A DNA stretch of 64,000 nt from an uncultured Lachnospiraceae bacterium (GCA_910588655.1 CAJUPJ010000002.1:1-64000); one strand, 5' to 3'. Shown: positions 8,236 through 17,853, counted from the stretch's first letter. The notes: a model not told the origin generated them from the sequence alone. Program-made: numbers and translations.

Positions 8236-9412
8236 GGAAGTTTATAATTCCCTTGTACTGTCTGAAGAAGCAGACAAAAGGATTTTAGATGGAATAAATA
8301 AGAAAGGGGGAAGGACTATGAAAAGAAAATATTATAAGCCGGCATGGAAGGCAGGGCGTATTGTGGCAGCACTTGCAGCTGTTGCTGTTACAGGGACAGC
8401 AGTCTATGCTGCTACGCAAATGTGGGACAGTAATGTTGCAAGGGAAATTGGTGTATCAGATAATCCAGAGATAAGGGATAAAATGTCTGAAAAAGGGTAT
8501 TCACAATACCTGGGTGATGATAAAACCAATTATTCTGTTACAGACAAAGATATTACAGTGAGTGTTATCCAGACACTGGCAGACAGGTATTGTGCAGATA
8601 TTTATTTTGAAGTGGATTTTGGCAGTAAATATATTACATCAGGGAAATACCTGGATTTTGGCGGGACAGAAGTGGAAATAGCTAATGTGCTGCCAGAGAT
8701 TGTCTTAAAATGTAATGGCAAGGTTTTAGATGCTGCATTGTTAAATGGTGTTTCAAAGATAATAAATAACCATAAGGCAGCATACAGATACCAGGCTGGG
8801 TATACTGACAGGGAAGAAATACCAGAGGGTGCAGAAATAACTATGGAGATAAGTGCATTTACTGTCTATAAAGATGACAAAGAATTTTTTGCTTTATATA
8901 AAGCATCAGAAAGTGAAACGGAAGATGGTAGAATGGATGCTTATGAAAACTGGGACAGAACACTGGCAACAGTACAGGGGAACTGGATGCTGGAATGGAA
9001 GCTGTCATATGGAACTGAAAGAAGGATTTATGATTTAGATTATAAAACCAGGGCAATGGATATGGACTTTAAAATAAAGGAACTGGATATTTCCCCGCTG
9101 TCATGTTCAATTCTTCTGGAGGAAGACGGCTGGACTGCAAATGAAAGAAGACAATTTAAGAAACGCCATAAAAACAATGCTGGAATAACGTTTATATTAA
9201 ACGGTATAACCCTGGGACACCAGAAATTTATTCCACATGACGGTGTATGCCATTTAAATGTTGGTGAAAATGAAGATGGAAAGCTTTTTATAAGGGAAGG
9301 CGGCCAGTTTGGAAGAATACTGGATTTAGAAAAGGTAACAGGAATTTCTGTATCTAATGGTATAGTTGAATATATATCTTTTAAAGATATTAGCTATAGA
9401 ACTGTAAAATAA
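8216..9412 (+). CDS. DUF4179-type membrane protein, probable anti-sigma partner
   Basis: The 398-residue protein has a short cytoplasmic N-terminal part (about 45 residues, basic), one transmembrane helix (about residues 46-63, IVAALAAVAVTGTAVYAA) and a large extracytoplasmic domain of beta-rich character (repeated hydrophobic/charged alternation). This topology and its coupling to an ECF sigma gene suggest that it holds the sigma factor at the membrane and releases it on an external signal; this is inference from architecture. ATG 8216 follows GGAGGTG (8202-8208). No HxxxCxxC zinc anti-sigma motif is visible. It is followed by a strong hairpin before the convergent aminopeptidase gene. Confidence 0.75.
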   Translation: MELKDYREVYNSLVLSEEADKRILDGINKKGGRTMKRKYYKPAWKAGRIVAALAAVAVTGTAVYAATQMWDSNVAREIGVSDNPEIRDKMSEKGYSQYLGDDKTNYSVTDKDITVSVIQTLADRYCADIYFEVDFGSKYITSGKYLDFGGTEVEIANVLPEIVLKCNGKVLDAALLNGVSKIINNHKAAYRYQAGYTDREEIPEGAEITMEISAFTVYKDDKEFFALYKASESETEDGRMDAYENWDRTLATVQGNWMLEWKLSYGTERRIYDLDYKTRAMDMDFKIKELDISPLSCSILLEEDGWTANERRQFKKRHKNNAGITFILNGITLGHQKFIPHDGVCHLNVGENEDGKLFIREGGQFGRILDLEKVTGISVSNGIVEYISFKDISYRTVK

Positions 9413-9431
9413 ATTCCATTCCTCGTTTATT

Positions 9432-9458
9432 CTGGCAGGAGTACAACGCTCCTGCCAG
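9432..9458. terminator. Bidirectional hairpin between convergent genes
   Basis: CTGGCAGGAG (9432-9441) pairs perfectly with CTCCTGCCAG (9449-9458) over a 7-base loop, in the 56-base gap between convergent genes. The T run is weak on the plus strand; stem strength supports a terminator role. Confidence 0.65.
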
Positions 9459-9468
9459 GCTTCCTGTG

Positions 9469-11544
9469 TTACTCCAGTGCTCTGTTTAATTCTTCTGTGC
9501 CAGGAAGCACAAACTTCCCGTTTTCAATTATTTTAACTGTAGTCCCGCAAGGTTTATGGACTATAATATCACCAAGTTCATTATATGGAATTGTAATATC
9601 AGTATGGCAGTTAAAATAAGCATGGTTTATATCAGTATGGCGCAGCAGTGAGAAATCATTTTCCTTACATTTCATTTCTTTTCCATCTGGATTATAAGTG
9701 CGCAGTTCTTCTTCATGTGAAAAGCATGTATCACCTATTGCAAAATGCGGGCCTGTTTTCTCTGTTATAAGGATAGGGAGTTTGTGTGCTATATTGTATT
9801 TCTTGCCCATTTTATAAGCCGTTGTATTAGTGCCTATTGCAAATTCGCCAAGTGGCAGGGTTTTGTGCTGGTGAAGAAGGTTTTCATGTATATATCTCTG
9901 GTTTTCTTCTTCTGTATCAAAGTTACTGCATGAATAACTGGTAATTACCCCATCTTTAAATTCTAATTTTAAATCCTTATATATAAGCCCGTCCAGGTAA
10001 ATGGATGTTGCATGCAAAAGCCCGTCTGTGCCTTTTAGCTGTGGTGATGTAAATACTTCGCCAAGAGGTATATTTACATCTGCAAGGCAGTTTTCAAACT
10101 TTGTTTCTTCTGCAGGGTTATTTATATGTGCCAGTGCAACATTTATATTAGTAATATTTCCACTGCGCCCTGTTATAGTTACAAAATCCCCTTCATCAAG
10201 TGCATTAATAAGGCATGTCTGTATTTTACCATACAGTGACGGGTCTAATGTATTTACTTTTATTGTTTCCTTAAAAATTTCCTGGTAATTACTTCCAACT
10301 GAAGGAACAGGGTAAGCAATAATTGTAAAACTTGTTGTATCTCCTGGTATAAATTCATTAGTAAGAAGTGAAGATGCTGCCATAAAGTTAGTACGCTGTT
10401 CCTGTTGTTTTTCATTAAAACGTGGGGCAGTTTTTTTATCTACAGCAGTAAAATCTGTTTCACCAAATGTTTCCATTACAGCAGGGCCTGCATACAGGGA
10501 GGCAAGTTCTTTCATATCTTCAAAAGCTTTGCGCTGTGCACTTAAACGGCGGTCTGCAAATGCTTTGTCAAATATTATACATTCATCCATGCGGTGGTCA
10601 TAGTCATACTGCCTGTTAGCATTGCCGCCGTAATAACCATTTTTATGGCCGGAAGAGCGGTAAATTAATCCTCTTTCTGCCCTGTAAATGCAAGGCTTTA
10701 ATCCCATTTCACCAAACTGGCATACTGCTTCACGTACAATTCTTTCAAATCCAAGCACATAACGTATATTGACAGTGCCTTTCTTTGAAAGGTCAATATT
10801 ATATGCTTCAAACCCCTTTCTATATCCCTCTGTAAAAGTTGATGCCATATCTTTTATGCTGCTTTCTGGAAGTGTGCTTAAATACTCTGAAGTTTTCAGT
10901 TCATTTTCAGAAATATATTCCCCAAAAAGATATAAATATGAAGGCTCTGATAAATTTTTCTGCATAATAATATCTGTAGCAAAAGACATACCAGGGTCTA
11001 AAAGTGAACGTATCCTGGCAGCAGCCATAATATCTGCATAGTCAAAGAAGTAATAATAAATTGCATCATGTATTTCTGTGTCAGCAGACGGGTTGTCTTC
11101 AAGAATATTGTAAACCTGTATATAAAGTTCAAGCAGGGGTACAAGGAAGGAAAGACGGTTTTCAAAAGCGTATACAATGCCTGTGCGCATTTCTGTATAT
11201 AAAACACAAAGAAGCGTGCCAATATCCTTTCCAAGTTCCCCGGCTGCAAAGTCTGGTTCTGCATAGCTGTGTATATAACTGCTGCCATTAATGTCTTCAT
11301 AAAGTGACTGGTTGAGCTTTTTAAGCCCTGTAATGTCCATTTTATCTAACATGCCAGAATTTGCCAGGTTATATGCTTCACATGTTTCCATAATAAAAGC
11401 AGATGTTTTATAGAAATAAGCAGAAAGCTCCTTTGGAAGTGGTGAGCCGCTGCCAGCGGTTTCGCTGTTTATTAACTTTATGCGTCCGTAAGCAAGCCCA
11501 TATCTTTCGCCGTATTCTGAATTGTCTTCATAATTATCTGTCAT
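9469..11544 (-). CDS. M29-family metallo-aminopeptidase with long N-terminal extension
   Basis: The last roughly 390 residues of this 691-residue protein carry the M29 (AmpS/PepS) signatures: LGEVFTSPQLKGTDGLLHAT, LPLGEFAIGTNTTAY, LPILITEKTGPHFAIGDTC and YFNCHTDITIPYNELG. They contain the Glu, His, Asp and Tyr ligands that bind a pair of metal ions. The enzyme should release N-terminal amino acids from peptides in the cytoplasm. Family members are typically about 370-410 residues; this one has about 290 extra helical N-terminal residues of unknown role. The minus-strand ATG is preceded by GGGGG. It starts 14 bases after the CgeB-like gene, so the two likely share a transcript. Confidence 0.9.
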   Translation of the reverse strand: MTDNYEDNSEYGERYGLAYGRIKLINSETAGSGSPLPKELSAYFYKTSAFIMETCEAYNLANSGMLDKMDITGLKKLNQSLYEDINGSSYIHSYAEPDFAAGELGKDIGTLLCVLYTEMRTGIVYAFENRLSFLVPLLELYIQVYNILEDNPSADTEIHDAIYYYFFDYADIMAAARIRSLLDPGMSFATDIIMQKNLSEPSYLYLFGEYISENELKTSEYLSTLPESSIKDMASTFTEGYRKGFEAYNIDLSKKGTVNIRYVLGFERIVREAVCQFGEMGLKPCIYRAERGLIYRSSGHKNGYYGGNANRQYDYDHRMDECIIFDKAFADRRLSAQRKAFEDMKELASLYAGPAVMETFGETDFTAVDKKTAPRFNEKQQEQRTNFMAASSLLTNEFIPGDTTSFTIIAYPVPSVGSNYQEIFKETIKVNTLDPSLYGKIQTCLINALDEGDFVTITGRSGNITNINVALAHINNPAEETKFENCLADVNIPLGEVFTSPQLKGTDGLLHATSIYLDGLIYKDLKLEFKDGVITSYSCSNFDTEEENQRYIHENLLHQHKTLPLGEFAIGTNTTAYKMGKKYNIAHKLPILITEKTGPHFAIGDTCFSHEEELRTYNPDGKEMKCKENDFSLLRHTDINHAYFNCHTDITIPYNELGDIIVHKPCGTTVKIIENGKFVLPGTEELNRALE

Positions 11545-11558
11545 TTTAATCCCCCATT

Positions 11559-12740
11559 CTATAATTCTTTTAAAACTGTCTGAAGAATTGCCGTTATCCT
11601 GTCCTGGCAGGTATGCAGCTTAGAAACTTTATTATATGCATTACTGGCAATTTTATTTCTTATGCTGTCATGTGCAAGGTAAAAACCTGTTTTATCCTGT
11701 AGTTCATTTATATCCTCAAATATATCAATATCTTTGCCAGGTGTAAAATAATCCATAAGTTCAATACGGAAGTCTGTAAGAAGAAAACCGCCGCAGCTTA
11801 ATATATCCCATACCCGGAGCGGAATTCCTGTCTGTATATTTGGTATTGTCATATTAAGGTTAATCCTGCTCTGGTTAAAGATTAAAGGCATCTGTGTATG
11901 GTAATCCGCCTTGCCGTGGCATTTTACAAGCATAAGCCTGTCTGTGCTGCTTCCGGTAAACAGGTGCAGGAAACATTTCCTGTTATTAAATGTGTTTTTA
12001 TTAAGATATACAGAAAGACTGTTAAGGCAAAGGTTTCTCTGCATTGATGCGGCTTTAAAGCCAAGCACTGTTGTTGAAAAAAGAGTGCGTATATCTGCAA
12101 ATGAACCTTCTGCCTGCCTGTAATCTGTTATTTCTTCAAGCTGTCTGCATATGCCAGGTGTAAGCAGTTTCTCAATAATATTGCCTCCGGATACCTGCAG
12201 CTGTGCATAAAGTGCAGCATCAAAATACCCGCATAAATAGTCAGGAAGTTTTTCAGAGATATTGTCAAAAGAGTTTTTCTCATAAAGGCTTCCTATAAAT
12301 GATACATCATATTTAAAAGGGGTGCTGTTTTTTAAAATATCCTTAAAACCGCCAGAGGCAAGCGGCATGTGGTAAATATGTTTTACACCAGTTTTTTTAA
12401 ATTCCTCATAATTAGAGCGGTCAAATGTAAATATAAAATTAGTTTCATAAAATACAGCATTATTGTACATTGCAAGCAGAGGGCTGTCACAATTCCAGCT
12501 TACATATGGCGTATCTGCTTCATGGCATGCATGTGCAAGCACTGGAAAAAAGTTTACAGAAAATAACAGGTCATATCTGGATTTTTTGAGGATTTCTGTA
12601 ACTTTATCTGTGAAATCTGAATCTTCTTCAATATGTCCTGCCTGTGCTGTTAAAAGAGTTATACTGCATCCACACGCTGAAAGTGCATTTTCAATGGTTT
12701 TCTGGTTATAGGAATTCCAGTGGTATACTAATACTTTCAT
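11559..12740 (-). CDS. CgeB-type (DUF3880/glycosyltransferase-like) protein
   Basis: The 393-residue protein starts MKVLVYHWNSYNQ and continues with DLLFSVNFFPVLAHACH and YVSWNCDSPLL, the DUF3880 pattern. The C-terminal half has the glycosyltransferase group 1-like region: INLNMTIPNIQTGIPLRVWDILSCGG and a DxxE-type loop near FTPGKDIDIFEDINEL. Relatives include spore-coat CgeB and flagellin or surface glycan transferases. Cytoplasmic, nucleotide-sugar dependent activity is expected from the fold; the acceptor is not known. First gene of a two-gene minus-strand unit with the aminopeptidase. A second, only distantly similar member lies at 42747-43940. Confidence 0.82.
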   Translation of the reverse strand: MKVLVYHWNSYNQKTIENALSACGCSITLLTAQAGHIEEDSDFTDKVTEILKKSRYDLLFSVNFFPVLAHACHEADTPYVSWNCDSPLLAMYNNAVFYETNFIFTFDRSNYEEFKKTGVKHIYHMPLASGGFKDILKNSTPFKYDVSFIGSLYEKNSFDNISEKLPDYLCGYFDAALYAQLQVSGGNIIEKLLTPGICRQLEEITDYRQAEGSFADIRTLFSTTVLGFKAASMQRNLCLNSLSVYLNKNTFNNRKCFLHLFTGSSTDRLMLVKCHGKADYHTQMPLIFNQSRINLNMTIPNIQTGIPLRVWDILSCGGFLLTDFRIELMDYFTPGKDIDIFEDINELQDKTGFYLAHDSIRNKIASNAYNKVSKLHTCQDRITAILQTVLKEL

Positions 12741-12913
12741 TAATGTTAGTCCTTGCTGTTTTAATCTTTTTATGATAACATTATAACATAATATATAAAA
12801 AAATCTATAATTATATCAGAAAAGGAATGTCCGGAGCTCCCAGTGCGGCAGGCTTTCCTGGACGGTATACAATCCCGGGAATATTTTGTTATTTAAAGGA
12901 GGACTATTTTATA

Positions 12914-14662
12914 ATGGGTAAAATTAAGATTGGAAATATGATATATATTACATTTATATCAATGATAATATATATACTTTGTCTTGCATTTGGTAATTAT
13001 TATATTATACAGTCAGAAGCAAGTAACAGTGATGTACTTTATAATAATTATGGCAAAATACAGGGTGATGTATCAATGGGCTTTGCATACTTCCAGGAGG
13101 TAAAGGTTGATTTAAGGAATGTTTTATATTTGTATGCACGTGACAGTGAAAAACAGGCTGATGCAGTAGAAGCTATAAATACAGCAAAGGAAAATATGGA
13201 AACCTCCTTTAAAAAAGCAGAGAAAGAATTTTTGGATGATGAAATTCTTGAAAAGTATAATAAGGCACAGGAACAGATTGATTTATACCTGTCAGATGTC
13301 CATACATGCCTTTTATATGTTACACAAGGGAATATAGTACAGGCAAGAAAGCATCTTTATGAAAATGGTGTACAGTCAGCAAATGCAGCAGCAGATTTAA
13401 TAAACCAGCTTATTGAACAGTTACAGGACAAAGCTTCTGCAATGCTTGAAACTGAGACAAGGAACAGGGAAATATCAAATATTATAGTGGTAGTATTCCT
13501 GGTATTTGTTATACTAAGTACAATGTTTGCAGCACGTATACTAATAAGGACTATACGCAACCCTCTTGTAAAGCTTACAGAAGTTGCGGGATATATAGCT
13601 TCTGGTGATATAAACCATGATATTGTGGAATTTGCTGAAAGCAAAAACGAAATAACATTGTTACATAACAGTTTCTATGATATGGCTGAACACCTTAAAC
13701 AGCAGGCAAAAGCACTGGAACAGCTTTCAAGTGGTAATCTTGATATAGATTATACGCCAGTATCACCAGATGATGTTGTTGGAAAGGCAATAGAGAAACT
13801 TATAAAAGATAATAACACAGCATTTAGTGTAATAAAGAGTGCTGCAAAGCAGATTACAATTGGTTCAGGGCAGATAGCTTCTGCAAGCCAGACACTTGCA
13901 CAGGGTTCAACAGAGCAGGCAAGTGCAATACAGCAGATTTCAGCATCTATTACAGATATTGCAAATAAGACAAAGGATAATGCAGCACAGGCAAATGAAG
14001 TAAACAGTATTGTACTTGAAACGAAAGATGATATTACCAATGGTAATGAATATATGCATGAAATGGTTACAGCAATGGAAGAAATTAACGAAGCTTCCGG
14101 AAACATCCAGAAAATAATAAAAGTTATTGATGATATAGCGTTTAATACAAATATACTTGCACTTAATGCATCTGTTGAAGCAGCAAGGGCAGGGGAACAT
14201 GGTAAAGGTTTTGCAGTAGTAGCAGAAGAGGTCAGAAACCTTGCAGGCAGGTCTGCACAGGCATCAAGCCAGACTGCTGGCATGATAGAAGACTCTATTG
14301 AAAAAGTAAAGAGGGGTTCACATCTTGCAAAGGAAACTGCAAAATCCCTTGCACTGGTTTCGGAAATGGTTGATAAGATTACAAGCCTTAGTACGGATAT
14401 AGCAGAGGCATCCAATAACCAGGCTTCTGCAACGGCACAGATAGACCAGGCACTTACGCAGGTATCACATGTAGTACAGACAAATTCCGCAACAAGCCAG
14501 CAGTGTGCTTCTGCAAGTGAGGAACTGTCAGGGCAGATAAGAGGGCTTGAAATGCAGGTATCTAAATTTAAACTAAAAGGCTCACAGGAAATGCGTGAAA
14601 CATATGCGGAACCATATGCACTGGAATATGAAGAACCTATGATGATTGGAAGCAGGGAATAA
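12914..14662 (+). CDS. Methyl-accepting chemotaxis protein
   Basis: This 582-residue receptor has transmembrane helix 1 at about residues 10-30, a helical extracytoplasmic sensor of the four-helix-bundle type (about 35-190), transmembrane helix 2 at about 193-215, a HAMP region, and a long cytoplasmic coiled coil. The signalling tip is unmistakable: FNTNILALNASVEAARAGEH followed by GKGFAVVAEEVRNLAGRSA. It would pass ligand binding to CheA and CheW. ATG 12914 follows AAAGGAGG (12896-12903); the frame extends upstream without a site. No C-terminal CheR-docking pentapeptide is visible. No other che gene is in the window, so it is an isolated receptor gene. Together with FliB it supports motility. 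Confidence 0.95.
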   Translation: MGKIKIGNMIYITFISMIIYILCLAFGNYYIIQSEASNSDVLYNNYGKIQGDVSMGFAYFQEVKVDLRNVLYLYARDSEKQADAVEAINTAKENMETSFKKAEKEFLDDEILEKYNKAQEQIDLYLSDVHTCLLYVTQGNIVQARKHLYENGVQSANAAADLINQLIEQLQDKASAMLETETRNREISNIIVVVFLVFVILSTMFAARILIRTIRNPLVKLTEVAGYIASGDINHDIVEFAESKNEITLLHNSFYDMAEHLKQQAKALEQLSSGNLDIDYTPVSPDDVVGKAIEKLIKDNNTAFSVIKSAAKQITIGSGQIASASQTLAQGSTEQASAIQQISASITDIANKTKDNAAQANEVNSIVLETKDDITNGNEYMHEMVTAMEEINEASGNIQKIIKVIDDIAFNTNILALNASVEAARAGEHGKGFAVVAEEVRNLAGRSAQASSQTAGMIEDSIEKVKRGSHLAKETAKSLALVSEMVDKITSLSTDIAEASNNQASATAQIDQALTQVSHVVQTNSATSQQCASASEELSGQIRGLEMQVSKFKLKGSQEMRETYAEPYALEYEEPMMIGSRE

Positions 14663-14690
14663 TTCCGTCTTTTGAGGAGGAGGGTTGTGC

Positions 14691-14924
14691 ATGAGTACAA
14701 GGCCTATTGTTTATAATACAAAAGAAATGCAGCAGATTCTGGAAGGGAATGGATTTAAACTATCAAGGCAGAGCGGAGACCATTTTATTTATACTGATGG
14801 CAACAGGACTGTATCTATAAATTACCGGATAAATAAAATGGTGGCATTAAGGCTTATTAAAGAAAATAATCTTGACACATCTGTGCTTAAAAGGGTTAAA
14901 AAGATACAAAATAAGGGTGGGTAA
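14691..14924 (+). CDS. hicA: HicA-family toxin-like protein (orphan)
   Basis: The 77-residue protein matches HicA in order and spacing: KEMQQILEGNGFKLSRQSGD, then HFIYTDGNRTVSI (the His after GD is the expected catalytic residue of this dsRBD-fold mRNA ribonuclease), then LRLIKENNLD. HicA normally degrades mRNA and is held in check by HicB. No HicB-like gene is adjacent: upstream is the chemotaxis receptor and downstream a small membrane protein. Either the antitoxin is elsewhere or the protein serves another role. Start ATG 14691 follows GAGGAGGAGG (14674-14683). A TTG at 14685 is also in frame. The gene begins 28 bases after the receptor, so it may be co-transcribed with it. Confidence 0.8.
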   Translation: MSTRPIVYNTKEMQQILEGNGFKLSRQSGDHFIYTDGNRTVSINYRINKMVALRLIKENNLDTSVLKRVKKIQNKGG

Positions 14925-14985
14925 ATATTCCATATTTCCAGTGTATATTTAATACAGGTATAAAAATTTGTTTTAAGGAGAGTTT

Positions 14986-15186
14986 ATGGCTTCTTATGTA
15001 TTAATTATTGCTTGTGTAATATTGCTTTGTGTGCTGGCAGAAAATATTTGTGCAATAGCACTGCTTTTTATTATGTTTTATGGCGGGTTTAATACCAACT
15101 GGCATGTTGCTGTTTTTGGGCTTATGATGCCATTTAAGTGCAGTATAAGACAGTGTCTTTTAAAAACATTTCAGGCACATTTATAA
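14986..15186 (+). CDS. Small membrane protein, hypothetical
   Basis: A 66-residue reading frame with a good ribosome site (AAGGAG, about 8 bases before ATG 14986) and a strongly hydrophobic first half (residues 4-34, one or two membrane helices). Its last codons overlap the end of the convergent VanY gene (tail to tail, 16 bases). No family is recognised. The site and hydrophobicity argue for a real gene; it could also be a truncated fragment. Confidence 0.45.
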   Translation: MASYVLIIACVILLCVLAENICAIALLFIMFYGGFNTNWHVAVFGLMMPFKCSIRQCLLKTFQAHL

Positions 15187-16004
15187 TTAATGCCAAGTTT
15201 CTGGTAAAATTCTTCAAGTGTAATATGGTTCTTCATAATATACTTTGCTGCTGCTTTGCCAACATATCTGAAATGCCAGGGTTCAAAATTAATTCCTGTA
15301 ACTGCACTTTTATTTTCAGGATAGCGCAATATAAAACCATATTTATAGCAGTTTTTGCGGAGCCACTGGTTTCCGGGTTCATCCATCTGTGAAACATCCA
15401 TACTGGTGTTGCCTGAACAAAGTATATCAAGGGCAAGACCTGTCTGGTGTTCACTGCATCCTGCTGGCATTGTTTCCTTGTACACCTCTTTTAATGCAGT
15501 TTCATAAGGCATACCCTGGCTTACAAATGTATTAACATCTTCATCCACAAGGCTTTGCTGTTTTTCATAACTTCTGTAGGCAGAAGCTATCCAGTAGCTA
15601 TATCCTTGTACTTTAGCGTCAGAAAGCATCTTTACAAGGCTTTCATAAAGATAAGATGAAGCTTTAAGCCTTCCATTACAAATATATTGAAGTGAAGGAT
15701 TATAACTGTCTGGCAAAGGATTGTCCCTGTTTGCAAGAACCAGGAAGTCCTTGTTTTTATTATAAATTTCCAGGCATTTCTTATCAATATATTTGTTTTT
15801 GTTACATTTATTTTCTTTTGTTAAAGAAACATCTTTAAAAACAGTTTTATTTCCAGGGGTTTTATCTGTACTGGCGATACTGTGCGGGGTTTGTAAGACC
15901 TCCGTTTTATTGCTTCCTTTTAAGCATATAAAACAAAATATTACTGAAACAATAATAGAACAAGTTATGCAATAAAATACATTTTTAAATATACATTTAA
16001 ACAT
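15171..16004 (-). CDS. VanY-type D-alanyl-D-alanine carboxypeptidase (M15B)
   Basis: The 277-residue protein starts with a membrane anchor (about residues 8-29) and a Ser/Thr/Lys-rich linker. The catalytic domain has SAYRSYEKQQSLVDED, the zinc site SEHQTGLALDI (SxHxxGxAxD) and EPWHFRYVG, with Glu and His in the expected positions. It should trim the last D-Ala from peptidoglycan stem peptides outside the membrane. Nothing nearby (no vanRS, vanHAX) links it to glycopeptide resistance; most such proteins in Clostridia are housekeeping or sporulation cell-wall enzymes. Minus-strand ATG at 16004 with AAAGGAG just upstream. Confidence 0.92.
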   Translation of the reverse strand: MFKCIFKNVFYCITCSIIVSVIFCFICLKGSNKTEVLQTPHSIASTDKTPGNKTVFKDVSLTKENKCNKNKYIDKKCLEIYNKNKDFLVLANRDNPLPDSYNPSLQYICNGRLKASSYLYESLVKMLSDAKVQGYSYWIASAYRSYEKQQSLVDEDVNTFVSQGMPYETALKEVYKETMPAGCSEHQTGLALDILCSGNTSMDVSQMDEPGNQWLRKNCYKYGFILRYPENKSAVTGINFEPWHFRYVGKAAAKYIMKNHITLEEFYQKLGINYKCA

Positions 16005-16120
16005 AATGCCACTCTCCTTTATCTAAATTTGGTTAATAAAAATTTTAGATAAATAATAGCGCCTGGCTGTATGCTTTTTATTGCGTAATTGTATCAGAAA
16101 TGTATAAAATAAAAATATAG

Positions 16121-16661
16121 GGTAATTTACAGTTATTTGTGTTTTTTGAAGGTGCATGCATTGCGTTGGTTTGGTAACAGCAGCCTAGGCAGCAGTGCAC
16201 CTGTTATAAAATAATATTAGCTGGAACGCATATAACCTGCTGTATCCTGGCAAAATTTCAAAAAACATAGAGATATAATAACTGTAAATTATGTTGTGGG
16301 GAAGAGGATTTAGACGTAAGGAAATTATATGTAATATTTTCTACTAGCAGAATACTTTATGACACATATAATTTGCAGTTATATTATTACTGGAATGTGT
16401 AGCGTAAATTGCTGGTAACAGGTTTTACGTGCCAGATGCCAGTAATTATTCCGTAAAGGGGTACTTCAGCCCCGCCAGTGTTTGTATCCCGTTTTAAGTG
16501 CCATGGAAGGAACGGCAGTTTCTTTCATGGCACAGGGATACTATGCACTGTTGCGTGGGCTGTCGTAGCGCAAGCGTACCCCTTTACGGAATATTCTGGC
16601 TCTGGCACGCAAAACCGTCCGCTGCAAAAATCCACACAAACACAAGATAACTGTAAATTAA
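16121..16661. repeat. Composite palindromic repeat, copy 4
   Basis: The terminal motif GTAATTTACAGTTAT (16122-16136) faces ATAACTGTAAATTA (16647-16660). The first half (to about 16290) is a degenerate version of the second variant, with TAATATTAGCTGGAACGC and an internal ATAACTGTAAATTAT end at about 16275. The second hairpin (about 16430-16615) has stem GTAAAGGGGTAC against GTACCCCTTTAC and the bulge CGTAGCGCAAGCG on its right arm. Its apical stem uses GTGCCATGGAAGG/CTTTCATGGCAC. The repeat ends about 20 bases before the PRPP synthetase start and fills the gap from the VanY gene. Confidence 0.8.
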
Positions 16662-16680
16662 CAAATAAGGAGGTTATATC

Positions 16681-17853
16681 ATGCCAGAAACAAAGTTTGA
16701 TGAGGCAATGCCTTTTGCACCACTTAAAATTATATCTATTGGAAATTGTAATGAATTAGGCATGAAAATAGATAAACTGATTACTGCCCGGAGGAAAAAA
16801 GCCCTTCTGGACAATAGCAAGCCAGCTTTTAAAATGCCAGGTTATAATGAAGACTCTTATCTTGTGCCATTTGAATGCCCAAGGTTTGGTACAGGCGAAG
16901 GCAAGGCTGTTATTAATAAATCAATACGTGGTACAGACATTTATATTATTGCTGATACAGTAAATTACAGTAACACATATACAATGCGTGGCAGTGAGTC
17001 ACATATGTCACCAGATGATTATTTTATGGATATTAAGCGTGTTATTATGGCGTGTGGAGGGCATCCAAGGCGCATTACTGTAATTATGCCTTATCTTTAT
17101 GAAGGACGCCAGCACCTGCGTGTTAATAATGAGTCGCTGGACTGTGCCCAGGCACTACAGGAACTGGCAGCAATGGGAGTAAGGACAATTATAACATTTG
17201 ATGCACATGACAGCAGGGTACAAAATGCAGTCCCGGTTATTGGATTTGAGAATTTCTTTACATCCTACCAGTTTATTAGTGCATTTTTGAATAATAACCC
17301 AGGTATAAAGCCAGATAAAGACCATCTTATGATAATAAGCCCGGATGAAGGTGGTATGCGCAGGGCGGTATATTATGCAAGCCTGCTTGGTGTTGATATG
17401 GGTATGTTTTATAAAAAAAGGGATTATTCAAAAATTGTAGACGGTGTGCATCCTGTAGTTTCAATAGAATTTCTTGGTAATGATGTGAGTGGTAAGGATG
17501 TTGTAATTGTTGATGATATGATAGCGTCAGGACATACTGCATTTGAAACAGCTAAAGAGCTTAGAAAAAGGAATGTGGGTAAAATTATTATATGCGTTAC
17601 ATTTGGGCTTTTTTCAAATGGTGCAGGTGAAATAGACGAAGCGTATAAACAAAATATTTTTGATGAAATTTATACAACAAACCTTTGTTACTGCCCAGAA
17701 GAAATTAAAAATAAAAGTTACTACCATAATGTTGATTTAAGCAGTTATACTGCCCTTATAATTGATACACTAAACCATGATGTAAGTGTTAATGAAATTA
17801 TGGATGCAAGCCAGAAGATACAGGAACTCCTGGCTTGCAGGCAGGGTGTGTAG
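16681..17853 (+). CDS. prs: Ribose-phosphate pyrophosphokinase (long form)
   Basis: The 390-residue protein has the two-domain phosphoribosyltransferase-like fold of PRPP synthetase: IYIIADTVNYSNTY and DYFMDIKRVIMACGGHPRRIT in the first half, ITFDAHDSRVQN, and the PRPP loop DVVIVDDMIASGHTAFETA (about residue 272 onward). It converts ribose 5-phosphate and ATP to PRPP for nucleotide, His, Trp and NAD synthesis in the cytoplasm. Standard enzymes are about 315 residues; this one has an N-terminal extension of about 35 and insertions, a form seen in Clostridia. ATG 16681 follows AAGGAGG (16666-16672). The immediate upstream DNA is a palindromic repeat, so its promoter either lies in the repeat or has been displaced. 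pncB, a PRPP user, lies 2.6 kb downstream. Confidence 0.93.
   Translation: MPETKFDEAMPFAPLKIISIGNCNELGMKIDKLITARRKKALLDNSKPAFKMPGYNEDSYLVPFECPRFGTGEGKAVINKSIRGTDIYIIADTVNYSNTYTMRGSESHMSPDDYFMDIKRVIMACGGHPRRITVIMPYLYEGRQHLRVNNESLDCAQALQELAAMGVRTIITFDAHDSRVQNAVPVIGFENFFTSYQFISAFLNNNPGIKPDKDHLMIISPDEGGMRRAVYYASLLGVDMGMFYKKRDYSKIVDGVHPVVSIEFLGNDVSGKDVVIVDDMIASGHTAFETAKELRKRNVGKIIICVTFGLFSNGAGEIDEAYKQNIFDEIYTTNLCYCPEEIKNKSYYHNVDLSSYTALIIDTLNHDVSVNEIMDASQKIQELLACRQGV

Noticed and set aside
13750..14700. 316-residue minus-strand frame opposite the chemotaxis receptor
   Set aside because: It is the shadow of the regular codon pattern of the receptor coiled coil; the plus-strand frame has the clear receptor motifs.
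15171..16004. Vancomycin resistance locus because of the VanY-like gene
   Set aside because: No vanHAX or vanRS genes nearby; VanY-type carboxypeptidases are common cell-wall enzymes in Clostridia.
16005..16680. Riboswitch ahead of prs
   Set aside because: The structured DNA there matches the palindromic repeat family found at unrelated genes.
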